Positions 1-5,498 of a DNA stretch of 8,302 bases are shown here, piece by piece. Under the pieces are notes generated by a model that made no database searches, was not told the origin of the DNA, and was given only the letters and a program-made list of their open reading frames with translations. Each line of letters starts with the position of its first letter. The stretch's first letter is position 1. The position numbers and the translations under genes are program-made. The DNA comes from Candidatus Saccharimonadota bacterium (GTDB lineage: Bacteria > Patescibacteriota > Saccharimonadia > Saccharimonadales > Saccharimonadaceae), in the NCBI GenBank assembly GCA_009778015.1, contig WRKS01000013.1, positions 1-8,302 of the forward strand. Reading direction: 5' to 3'.

Positions 1-145
1 CGAGGGTGGGGTTAGTGGCCGGGTCGGCGCCGGATTTGGCGGCAACGGCAATCATATTGCCGATTTTGGTAAAGATTTTGCCGCGCTTGGCGTCAACGAC
101 CGCCTTGTGTCGCTTGGTAGTTGCCCATTTGCTATGTCCTGCCAT
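1..145 (-). CDS. yebC: YebC/PmpR (TACO1) family protein, N-terminal fragment
   Basis: The first 48 codons of a gene that runs off the left edge. The peptide begins [20 protein letters not shown] and continues [22 protein letters not shown]. This is the highly conserved N-terminus of the YebC family (MAGHSKW, then [10 protein letters not shown]). The family comprises cytoplasmic proteins of about 240 residues. Members have been described as DNA-binding regulators (PmpR) and, more recently, as translation factors that relieve ribosome stalling, related to mitochondrial TACO1. Which role applies here cannot be told from the fragment. The start is fixed by the family N-terminus. No Shine-Dalgarno sequence precedes it; instead a -10 box lies 6 nt upstream of the ATG, so the mRNA is probably leaderless. 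The toxin gene lies upstream on the same strand, 158 bp away. Confidence 0.93.
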   Translation of the reverse strand, partial: MAGHSKWATTKRHKAVVDAKRGKIFTKIGNMIAVAAKSGADPATNPTL

Positions 146-180
146 ATATATAATATAGTATAAAACTAGCAGAAAAGCAA
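146..180 (-). promoter_or_regulatory. yebC promoter, probably giving a leaderless mRNA
   Basis: On the minus strand a -35-like TTGCTT (180-175) is followed after 17 nt by TATATT (157-152). Only 6 nt separate the -10 from the ATG at 145. A start site 7 nt downstream of the -10 would be the A of the start codon itself, and no ribosome binding site is present. The box matches and 17-nt spacing are seen; the leaderless transcript is inferred. Confidence 0.55.
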
Positions 181-218
181 GCGCTCTGATGGGCGATGGA
201 TCAGATAAGGGTAAACTA

Positions 219-254
219 TTGACTTATTGCGTCGTGTTTGATATAATAGGGTTA
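219..254 (+). promoter_or_regulatory. Strong sigma70-type promoter antisense to the toxin gene
   Basis: TTGACT (219-224), a 17-nt spacer and a perfect TATAAT (242-247) on the plus strand make this one of the best consensus promoters in the window. The predicted start is near 254. No plus-strand gene begins soon after it. Transcription would run through two small hairpins and then antisense through the 3' end of the PemK/MazF-like gene (304-702), possibly on towards pnp. It may serve a small RNA, an antisense RNA or a distal pnp promoter; the sequence does not decide. Confidence 0.5.
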
Positions 255-259
255 CAATT

Positions 260-298
260 CCCGAAAGGGCTGACTCCACTATAGTAGTTGTAGTGGAG
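260..298. other. Two adjacent hairpins in the toxin-yebC spacer
   Basis: CCC-GAAA-GGG (260-269) is a 3-bp stem with a GNRA tetraloop. Next comes an 8-bp perfect inverted repeat, CTCCACTA (274-281) and TAGTGGAG (291-298), with a 9-nt loop. The larger hairpin lies 5 bp past the toxin stop codon, so it could form the 3' end of the toxin mRNA. It also lies just inside the transcript expected from the plus-strand promoter. Neither strand shows a U-tract after it, so I do not call it an intrinsic terminator. Confidence 0.45.
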
Positions 299-303
299 AA
301 AAC

Positions 304-702
304 TTATTTAAGTAGCATAACAGATAACGCTGCTCTGACTTGTTGCAGCTCAACAAAGGAGATACGACTAATCATTCTAGCATTGTTGCTTAGTCGTGCC
401 ACGTCAAAGGTTCGCACTTGTAATAGTAAAGCGGTCGCGAATTTTTCGCCAACCATGCCTAGTGGGTAAAAGTAATTGCCTTGTTTAGGCTGCGAAGTTA
501 GGGGCAGACCAACGAAAAGATGGCGGCTGATACCTTTGATTACCAAGACCGGCCGAGTATAGAGGTCGCCCTTGCCGTCTTGCTCAAAACCAATATTTTC
601 GCCTATACTAACCCAATAAATCCCACCTTCCTTGTATGTCGGCTTCTTGCTTTCGTTATTGATGTGCGTTTTTACAGCCATCCATGCGGTGTATTTTTTC
701 AT
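304..702 (-). CDS. PemK/MazF-family toxin (putative mRNA endoribonuclease), no antitoxin visible
   Basis: A 132-residue protein of the usual PemK/MazF/Kid length. The core is recognisable: GGIYWVSIGENIGFEQDGKG (about residues 26-45), then TRPVLVIKG and, after a short gap, VGLPLTSQ. These correspond to the beta-barrel strands carrying the conserved RPV and P-[LI]-T-S elements of the family. Family members cut mRNA at short motifs and arrest growth; the cut site cannot be predicted here. The start MKKYTAW is preferred because related proteins carry a similar W-containing lead-in; M8 is the alternative. A GGGGG run sits just before the ATG. No small antitoxin ORF lies upstream (703-958) or downstream (146-303), so it is an orphan or has a partner elsewhere. 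It is divergent from pnp. Confidence 0.85.
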   Translation of the reverse strand: MKKYTAWMAVKTHINNESKKPTYKEGGIYWVSIGENIGFEQDGKGDLYTRPVLVIKGISRHLFVGLPLTSQPKQGNYFYPLGMVGEKFATALLLQVRTFDVARLSNNARMISRISFVELQQVRAALSVMLLK

Positions 703-712
703 ACCCCCAGCT

Positions 713-749
713 TACCATCATTATTTCAGAAACTAAGCATAAGAGACAA
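713..749 (-). promoter_or_regulatory. Candidate toxin-gene promoter
   Basis: On the minus strand TTGTCT (749-744) is separated by 18 nt from AATAAT (725-720, 5 of 6 matches to TATAAT). The expected start is near 713, giving a leader of only about 11 nt before the ATG at 702. The match is moderate and unsupported by experiment. Confidence 0.35.
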
Positions 750-801
750 CGCTTACGTTTAATTATGACCTCCGTAACCTATTGAGGTAGAAAAGATTTA
801 G

Positions 802-841
802 AGAAAATCGCCGTTTTGTCTAGAAAGTCGCCGTTTTGTCT
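802..841. repeat. 20-bp tandem direct repeat between the divergent promoters
   Basis: AGAAAATCGCCGTTTTGTCT (802-821) is followed immediately by AGAAAGTCGCCGTTTTGTCT (822-841): two 20-bp units with one A/G difference. Each unit contains an imperfect palindrome (AAAA-TCGCCG-TTTT in the first). The repeat lies between the toxin promoter and the pnp promoter, spaced by about two helical turns. It could therefore bind a dimeric regulator on one DNA face. The repeat is seen directly; the operator role is inferred. Confidence 0.6.
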
Positions 842-868
842 TGGCGGCTATGGCAATTTTTAGGGCTT

Positions 869-884
869 TGTGATAATATGGGGA
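869..884 (+). promoter_or_regulatory. Candidate pnp promoter, extended -10
   Basis: TGTGATAAT (869-877) is an extended -10 element (TG-n-GATAAT). No good -35 is found at the matching distance, which is usual for extended -10 promoters. The start would fall near 884, leaving a leader of about 75 nt that contains the pnp leader hairpin. Confidence 0.4.
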
Positions 885-890
885 GGTAAT

Positions 891-945
891 GGAGGCAAAT
901 CCGGTTGCCCGGTTTCATTATTAGTGGGCTACTCAATTTGCTTCC
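891..945 (+). promoter_or_regulatory. Stem-loop in the pnp 5' leader
   Basis: GGAGGCAAAT (891-900) pairs with ATTTGCTTCC (936-945) over 10 bp with one G-U pair. Inside, GCCC (907-910) can pair with GGGC (926-929). The stem ends 2 nt before the GAAAGGG ribosome binding site (947-953), leaving that site free. In E. coli the pnp leader folds into a stem-loop that RNase III cuts and PNPase then uses to repress its own synthesis. A similar role here is an inference from position and shape only. Confidence 0.5.
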
Positions 946-958
946 AGAAAGGGAATAA

Positions 959-3121
959 ATGATCAAAAATCCTAATGGTAAGGATATTATTAGTGTTAAG
1001 ACCGAATGGTTGGGGCGGGAGCTTTCGCTAGAGGTGAACCGGGTTGGGTTTCGCTCAACGGCGTCGGTGCTGGTACGCTACGGCGACACCGTGGTGCTAG
1101 GCACAGCGCAAGTTGGTAGCAGGCCAGTGAGCTTGGATTACTTCCCATTGTCGGTTGACTACGAGGAGAAGTTCTACGCCGCTGGCAAAATTAGCGGTTC
1201 GCGCTTTATCAAACGAGAGGGTCGGCCTTCAGACGAGGCAGTGCTGATCGGACGCCTAATTGACCGGCCAATTCGGCCGCTCTTTCCGGACGGCTACCGT
1301 CAAGAGGTGCAAGTGGTAACAACGGTGCTGTCTATGGACCCTGATTTTCGGCCCGACATGGTGGGTATGATTGCGGCTTCAGCGGCGTTAATGCTAACCG
1401 GCACGCCGTTTAGCGGTCCGGTCGCCGGTGTGCGAATCGGCCAAGTGGGCGGCGAGTTTAAGGCGTTCTTAAGCAAAGAAGAGCGCGCGGCTAGCGCCCT
1501 AGACCTAGTGGTGGCAGGCACTGAGAGTGGCGTGATTATGGTTGAAGCCGGCGCCAGCGAGGTGACAGAAGAGACAATCATCAAGGGCCTAGAATGGGCG
1601 TTTGCAAACATCCAGCCGGTAATCAAACTCCAGCAAGAATTGGCTAAAAAAGTGGCGGCGCCAGCCCAAGAATACGAGTTGGTCCTGCCAAATGCCGAAA
1701 TCCAAGAGTTGGCCGACAAATGGCTAGCTGGCAAAATGGGCAAAAACTTGCAAAAGGCTTACCCAGAGCGCAACGCGATGGTGCAAGAGCTGCGGCGCGA
1801 GTTCCACGAGGACATGACTAAACAGATAGAAAAAGAAAGCGCCGAGGACATGGACGAGGCCACTTTCTTGGAATTGAAGGCCAAATATGCTTTGGTGCGC
1901 GAGCAATACGACGAAGCATTTACCGAAGCGTTGCACGGCGATGTGCGCCGCGGAATTATAGAGGACCAAACACGACCGGACGGCCGTAAACTAGACGAGA
2001 TTCGCGAGTTGTCCAGCGAAGTTGGGTTCTTGCCGCGCGTACACGGGTCGTCGCTCTTTACACGCGGTGTAACCCAAGCGATGAATATCGTGACTCTGGC
2101 GCCGCTTTCTTTTGCGCAGATTGTAGATACGATGGAAGTAACCGACGGCGAGCGCCGCTATATGCACCACTACAACGCGCCAAAATACACAGTGGGCGAG
2201 GTTGGGCGCCTAGGCAGCCCGGGCCGCCGCGAGATTGGCCACGGCTATTTGGCAGAGCGCGCTTTGACTGCGGTATTACCCGCAGCGGAGGACTTCCCTT
2301 ACGCGATTCGTTCGGTAACGGAAATCATGAGTCAGAACGGCTCAACCTCTATGGCGGCAACCTGCTCAAGTTGTTTGGCGTTGATGGACGCCGGAGTGCC
2401 GATCAAGGCGCCGGTGGCTGGTATCGCGATGGGTCTGATGATGGACGGTGACAAGCCATATGTGCTTTCGGACATCGCGGATGCTGAGGACTTTGCGGGC
2501 GACATGGACTTTAAGGTTACGGGCACCAGCAAGGGTATCACGGCGTTACAAATGGACATGAAGGTGGAAGGCCTGCCGGTGGCGGTTTTGGCCGAGGCGA
2601 TTACCAAGAGCAAGGCCGGACGGATGCATATTCTGGAACACATGATTTCTATTATCAGCGAACCGCGGGCTACGATTTCTGATTACGCGCCAAGGATTGA
2701 AAAGGTAAAGATCAATCCGGAGAAAATCGGCACCGTGATTGGCAAGGGCGGCGAGACGATCAACAAGATTACTGCCGAAACCGGCGCGCAAATTGATATT
2801 GCCGAGGACGGCTTGGTGACGATTGCCGGGGTTGATCCGGTGGCGATCCAGAAAGCGGTGGACTGGGTAAAGGGCTTGGTGGAAGAGCCGGAGATAGGCA
2901 AGATTTACAAGGGCGCAGTGGTCGGCATCAAGGAGTTTGGCGCGTTTGTAAACATTCTGCCTGGGATTGATGGCATGCTGCATATTTCGCGAATCAGTGA
3001 CAAGCGACTAGACAAGGTGGAGGACGCGCTTAAGCTGGGGCAAGAAGTTTATGTCTTGCTAGAGGCGATTGACGACCGAGGCCGGCTGTCGCTGACGATG
3101 AAAAACGTGCCGCAGCAATGA
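959..3121 (+). CDS. pnp: Polyribonucleotide nucleotidyltransferase (PNPase)
   Basis: A complete 720-residue PNPase, the normal length. The enzyme is a trimeric, cytoplasmic, phosphate-dependent 3'-5' exoribonuclease that turns over mRNA and can add tails in reverse. The first RNase PH domain covers about residues 15-145, followed by a helical linker to about 320. The second, catalytic RNase PH domain holds HHYNAPKYTVGEVGR, the NGSTSMAATCSS phosphate-site motif near residue 460, and EDFAGDMDFKV. The last has an aspartate at about 515 equivalent to the catalytic Asp pair of E. coli PNPase. A KH domain with the GKGG loop at about 595 and an S1 domain (about 647-716, GAFVNILPGIDGMLHISRIS) complete it. 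GAAAGGG lies 5 nt before the ATG. Its TGA stop shares ATGA with a possible upstream start for recX. Confidence 0.98.
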   Translation: MIKNPNGKDIISVKTEWLGRELSLEVNRVGFRSTASVLVRYGDTVVLGTAQVGSRPVSLDYFPLSVDYEEKFYAAGKISGSRFIKREGRPSDEAVLIGRLIDRPIRPLFPDGYRQEVQVVTTVLSMDPDFRPDMVGMIAASAALMLTGTPFSGPVAGVRIGQVGGEFKAFLSKEERAASALDLVVAGTESGVIMVEAGASEVTEETIIKGLEWAFANIQPVIKLQQELAKKVAAPAQEYELVLPNAEIQELADKWLAGKMGKNLQKAYPERNAMVQELRREFHEDMTKQIEKESAEDMDEATFLELKAKYALVREQYDEAFTEALHGDVRRGIIEDQTRPDGRKLDEIRELSSEVGFLPRVHGSSLFTRGVTQAMNIVTLAPLSFAQIVDTMEVTDGERRYMHHYNAPKYTVGEVGRLGSPGRREIGHGYLAERALTAVLPAAEDFPYAIRSVTEIMSQNGSTSMAATCSSCLALMDAGVPIKAPVAGIAMGLMMDGDKPYVLSDIADAEDFAGDMDFKVTGTSKGITALQMDMKVEGLPVAVLAEAITKSKAGRMHILEHMISIISEPRATISDYAPRIEKVKINPEKIGTVIGKGGETINKITAETGAQIDIAEDGLVTIAGVDPVAIQKAVDWVKGLVEEPEIGKIYKGAVVGIKEFGAFVNILPGIDGMLHISRISDKRLDKVEDALKLGQEVYVLLEAIDDRGRLSLTMKNVPQQ

Positions 3122-3127
3122 TAGAGA

Positions 3128-3284
3128 CGCTCGGGATTGATGAGGTAATCGGTGAATCTGGTTCCTTCGGGCACGAAGTCGCCTCCACCCGTCGCCACGG
3201 GGGAGGCGCTTCTCGCTCTCAGGCTGCCGCCTTCCGAGAGTCACCTCAGGAACCGAGCCCACCGATTGCCTCAATTCCGAAGCG
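3128..3284 (+). ncRNA. Highly structured ~157-nt element between pnp and recX (possible RNA or palindromic insertion)
   Basis: Nested complementary arms run through nearly the whole pnp-recX gap. CGC (3128-3130) pairs with GCG (3282-3284). TCGGGAT (3131-3137) pairs with ATTCCGA (3274-3280), one G-U. TGAGGTAATCGGTG (3141-3154) pairs with CACCGATTGCCTCA (3260-3273) over 14 bp, one G-U. GGTTCCT (3160-3166) pairs with AGGAACC (3248-3254), after a symmetric 5x5 internal loop. The closed head holds a small hairpin (3165-3178), a 16-bp hairpin with two one-base bulges (3175-3212, partly competing with it) and a hairpin at 3216-3240. No U-tract follows. It matches no RNA family I know; it lacks the T-loop of tRNA and the GGAA loop region of SRP RNA. 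It could be a cis-regulator, a processed RNA or a mobile palindromic element. Confidence 0.65.
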
Positions 3285-3297
3285 GCGCTATAACCCG

Positions 3298-4020
3298 ATG
3301 GATCGGATGTTTCCGCGGCGGGTTACGGCGCTTAGGGCTGGGGTCAAGGATAAGACACGGGTTAATGTCTATATGGGCGGCAAGTATGCTTTTTCGCTGG
3401 CGCTTTCGCAAGTGGTGGATAATGGGATTAAGGTGGGGCGCGACTTATCCGAAGAGGATGAGGCGCGGCTGCGGGTGGAGAGCGAGTTTGGCAAGGCTTA
3501 CCAGCGGGCGCTGGAATGGGTTTTGACCAGGCCGCATTCGGTCAAGGAGCTGGACGACTATCTATACAAGAAATCCCGCCCCGGCGTGCGGACCAGCCGG
3601 GACAAACTAGGCAATTTTGTGACACGGGAATACGATGGCATGAGCCCGCTGGTTGGCGCGCGGGTCAAAGAGCGGTTAATAGAAAAAGGTTACATCAACG
3701 ACGAGCAGTTCGCGCGGTATTTTATTGAGAACCGACGCTTGCGCAAGGGGGTGAGCCGCAAAAGATTACTCTTGGAGTTGCATGCCAAGGGGGTGCGGCG
3801 TGATTTGGCGGAGCGGGTCATGGGCGAGTTGGCGGCGGATGGATTTGGCCGCGACGAGAAAGCCGAAATGCAAAAAATCATAGAAAAGAAGCTCAGCCGG
3901 CATACCGGCGAGACGACCAGCGCGGCTGCCAAGGCTAAGCTGGTTAAGTATTTGGTGCGACAAGGGTTTAATTACTCGGATGCGCGCGAGGCGGTGGCAG
4001 CGACGGCCGACTTGGCGTAA
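3298..4020 (+). CDS. recX: RecX family regulator of RecA
   Basis: From ATG 3298 the protein has 240 residues. RecX binds RecA filaments and limits recombination and the SOS response in the cytoplasm. After an N-terminal beta-rich stretch (RRVTALRAG, RVNVYMGGKYAFSL) come the three-helix repeats of RecX. These are about 67-92 (YQRALEWVLTRPHSVKELDD), about 122-174 (VKERLIEKGYINDEQFARYF and LLLELHAKGVRRDLAE) and about 187-231 (KIIEKKL, KLVKYLVRQGFNYSDA). A loop of about 28 residues (SRPGVRTSRDKLGNF...) extends the first repeat. The frame is open back to 3118, where an ATG overlaps the pnp stop (ATGA). Those extra 60 residues lie wholly on the structured element and look unlike RecX, so 3298 (or 3307) is preferred. 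No clear ribosome binding site is seen. The 3' end overlaps the PRC-barrel gene by 49 bp. Confidence 0.85.
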   Translation: MDRMFPRRVTALRAGVKDKTRVNVYMGGKYAFSLALSQVVDNGIKVGRDLSEEDEARLRVESEFGKAYQRALEWVLTRPHSVKELDDYLYKKSRPGVRTSRDKLGNFVTREYDGMSPLVGARVKERLIEKGYINDEQFARYFIENRRLRKGVSRKRLLLELHAKGVRRDLAERVMGELAADGFGRDEKAEMQKIIEKKLSRHTGETTSAAAKAKLVKYLVRQGFNYSDAREAVAATADLA

Positions 4021-4508
4021 GCGTCGTCTACGATGAGTCCGCGGTTGGTGATTTCTAAGACTTGCTGGCGGTTGATGGCGAGCTCGGGCATGAAGCTGGA
4101 GAGCAGGCCGCGTTTGACGATAATCTGAAAGACCGCGAACGAGGTGTCGTCAACCACAAAGTCCTCCACGGTGCCGAGTTTGTGCGATTTGATTTTTTTG
4201 TCGCTACTGGTGCGGACCGGGAGTTTGATTAGTTCAAAGCCGAGGTCTAGGACTTCGGCTAGGCGGGGGAGATCGGAGATTTTAGAGATGGCGTCGGTGT
4301 CAGAAAAGAAGAGGCCGTGCTGTAAGCTGATCTCGGCGATACTGTCGGTAACGATATAGTGGCTCTCTTTGTCTAGAGTCTTGAGTTGCAAGGCGGCGAG
4401 GGTGAATGACCGCGGGTCCACGATGAGCTTTTCTACGATGGCTACCGTGTCGCCGCTCCGAGCCTCGCGAACCGGCAAACCAACTAAACCAGAGTTATAA
4501 TACAGCAT
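3972..4508 (-). CDS. Tandem PRC-barrel domain protein
   Basis: A 178-residue protein with two PRC-barrel-like units. The first spans about residues 5-80 (GLPVREARSGDTVAIVEKLI, VDPRSFTLAALQL). The second spans about 92-160 (IKLPVRTSSDKKIKSHKLGT, VEDFVVDDTSFAVFQIIVKR). Each shows the typical 'G-x-P-V ... G-x-V-x-D-x-x-[VI]-D' pattern followed by a beta strand. PRC barrels are small six-stranded folds found in RimM, photosynthetic reaction centre subunit H and many stand-alone proteins such as YlmC/YmxH. No enzymatic function is implied. It has no signal peptide or membrane segment, so it is probably cytoplasmic. The last 49 bp of the gene are antisense to the end of recX. It lies downstream of the surface-protein genes on the same strand but has its own near-leaderless promoter. 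Confidence 0.75.
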   Translation of the reverse strand: MLYYNSGLVGLPVREARSGDTVAIVEKLIVDPRSFTLAALQLKTLDKESHYIVTDSIAEISLQHGLFFSDTDAISKISDLPRLAEVLDLGFELIKLPVRTSSDKKIKSHKLGTVEDFVVDDTSFAVFQIIVKRGLLSSFMPELAINRQQVLEITNRGLIVDDAYAKSAVAATASRASE

Positions 4509-4563
4509 ACGCTTTTATTATAGCATATTTAATCTAGGCCCCAACATATAAATAATATAGCAT
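4509..4563 (-). promoter_or_regulatory. Promoter region of the PRC-barrel gene, two extended -10 boxes
   Basis: On the minus strand TTGGGG (4544-4539) lies 16 nt before a perfect TATAAT (4522-4517). The latter is extended by TGC to TGCTATAAT (4525-4517). The -10 ends only 8 nt before the ATG at 4508, so the transcript would be nearly leaderless (about 1-3 nt). A second copy of the motif, TGCTATATT, lies at 4562-4554 and could give a leader of about 40 nt. No ribosome binding site precedes the ATG. No terminator separates this region from the upstream surface gene. Confidence 0.55.
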
Positions 4564-5487
4564 TTAATCACGATAGCGACGGCGGCGCAGCTTGGTGATG
4601 CCGAAGACTAGAAAGACTGAGGTGACGACAAGCGTCAAGATGCCGGCCGCGACCAACCAGACCGGGATCAGGACAATCCATCTGGTGGCCGAGATAGTAT
4701 TGCCCAAAAAAGTGCTTTGCTGGGTTAGCTTATAGATACCAACCGGACCTTTGCTCTGCCAATTTAGCTCAAAGGTGCGAGAGGTGTCGGGAAAAACCAG
4801 TTTGGCGGGGTCGCGGGTTTCGCTGACGGTTCGGCCAAAAAGGGTTTGGACGATGAGGCTGTTTTCGGCCACGAAGTCAGTGTTGCCGGTGTTAGCAATG
4901 GTGAGAGAGGTGTTAACTTGGCGTGAGGCATAGCGGCGGCGCCAGACGCGCTCGGTAATAGCGCCTTGCTCTAGGGTGTTGCCGTTGACATGGGCGTGCA
5001 AGAGGGAGGCGACGCGGCGCACCGTGACAACTCCTCCGGCATCGGGCGGTGGGACAACCTCGGCCATAATGGCAGCATATTGGCCGCCAGCCGGGACGCT
5101 ATCGGGGACGTTAATCGTAAACTCAATCACGCGCCGCTCGTTGGGCGCTAGGGTAGAAGGTGCGGTCTTGGCTTGGCCGGCAAAGGAAATCCAGCGCGAG
5201 ATTTGCGAACGGGCGGTTGCCGGATTATCAAAGATGTTGCCGGAGTAATCGGGTGCGACCTCGTAAGGTGTGGCGTAAACCACAAATTCGTATTCGGTGG
5301 TGCCGGAGTTGATAACCGTGACCTCGGCGGTTACGGTTTCGCCGGGATTGAGCGTGATGCGTTGCTGCCCGGGAGAAAGCGAGATGCTGATATCCGAGGC
5401 GGCGCTAGCTGGGGTGGCACGAATTAACCCCAGCGGCAACAGAAATGCTGCCGCTAGAGTTAAAAGAAGAGATTTTCGGGCTTTCAT
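4564..5487 (-). CDS. Membrane-anchored DUF916/WxLIP-like surface protein
   Basis: A 307-residue exported protein. A signal peptide covers about residues 1-29 (KARKSLLLTLAAAFLLPLG, ending TPASA-A). The ectodomain starts with DISISLSPGQQRITLNPGET and VTAEVTVINSGTTEYEFVVY, a beta-sandwich of the kind in DUF916/WxL-interacting proteins. It carries on through RRVIEFTINVPDSVPAGGQY and SLTIANTGNTDFVAENSLIV. One transmembrane helix at about 270-297 is followed by the basic tail KLRRRRYRD, so the C-terminus is cytoplasmic. In Firmicutes such proteins bind peptidoglycan and hold WxL surface proteins on the cell. The gene starts 11 bp after the small secreted protein gene, with AAGG overlapping the latter's stop (9 nt to the ATG), so the two are almost certainly co-transcribed. 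Family assignment is by fold and architecture, not by a search. Confidence 0.75.
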   Translation of the reverse strand: MKARKSLLLTLAAAFLLPLGLIRATPASAASDISISLSPGQQRITLNPGETVTAEVTVINSGTTEYEFVVYATPYEVAPDYSGNIFDNPATARSQISRWISFAGQAKTAPSTLAPNERRVIEFTINVPDSVPAGGQYAAIMAEVVPPPDAGGVVTVRRVASLLHAHVNGNTLEQGAITERVWRRRYASRQVNTSLTIANTGNTDFVAENSLIVQTLFGRTVSETRDPAKLVFPDTSRTFELNWQSKGPVGIYKLTQQSTFLGNTISATRWIVLIPVWLVAAGILTLVVTSVFLVFGITKLRRRRYRD

Positions 5488-5498
5488 GGCTGGTCGCC

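Noticed and set aside
274..298. Intrinsic terminator after the toxin gene
   Set aside because: The 8-bp hairpin is real but neither strand has a U-rich tract directly after it.
520..762. Plus-strand ORF of 80 codons over the toxin gene
   Set aside because: It is antisense to a recognisable toxin, shows no family features and has no ribosome binding site.
703..958. Small antitoxin gene upstream of the toxin
   Set aside because: The best minus-strand frame (from an ATG near 916) gives only about 32 residues without a ribosome binding site or antitoxin-like pattern, and it ends far from the toxin start.
1300..2983. Minus-strand ORFs inside pnp
   Set aside because: They are shadows of a complete, highly conserved PNPase.
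3160..3254. tRNA-like cloverleaf (7-bp end stem GGTTCCT/AGGAACC with three inner hairpins)
   Set aside because: It lacks a T-loop (TTCGANNC), a proper anticodon arm and a 3' CCA-type end, and it is embedded in a longer stem. The 7-bp stem is a coincidence with the acceptor length.
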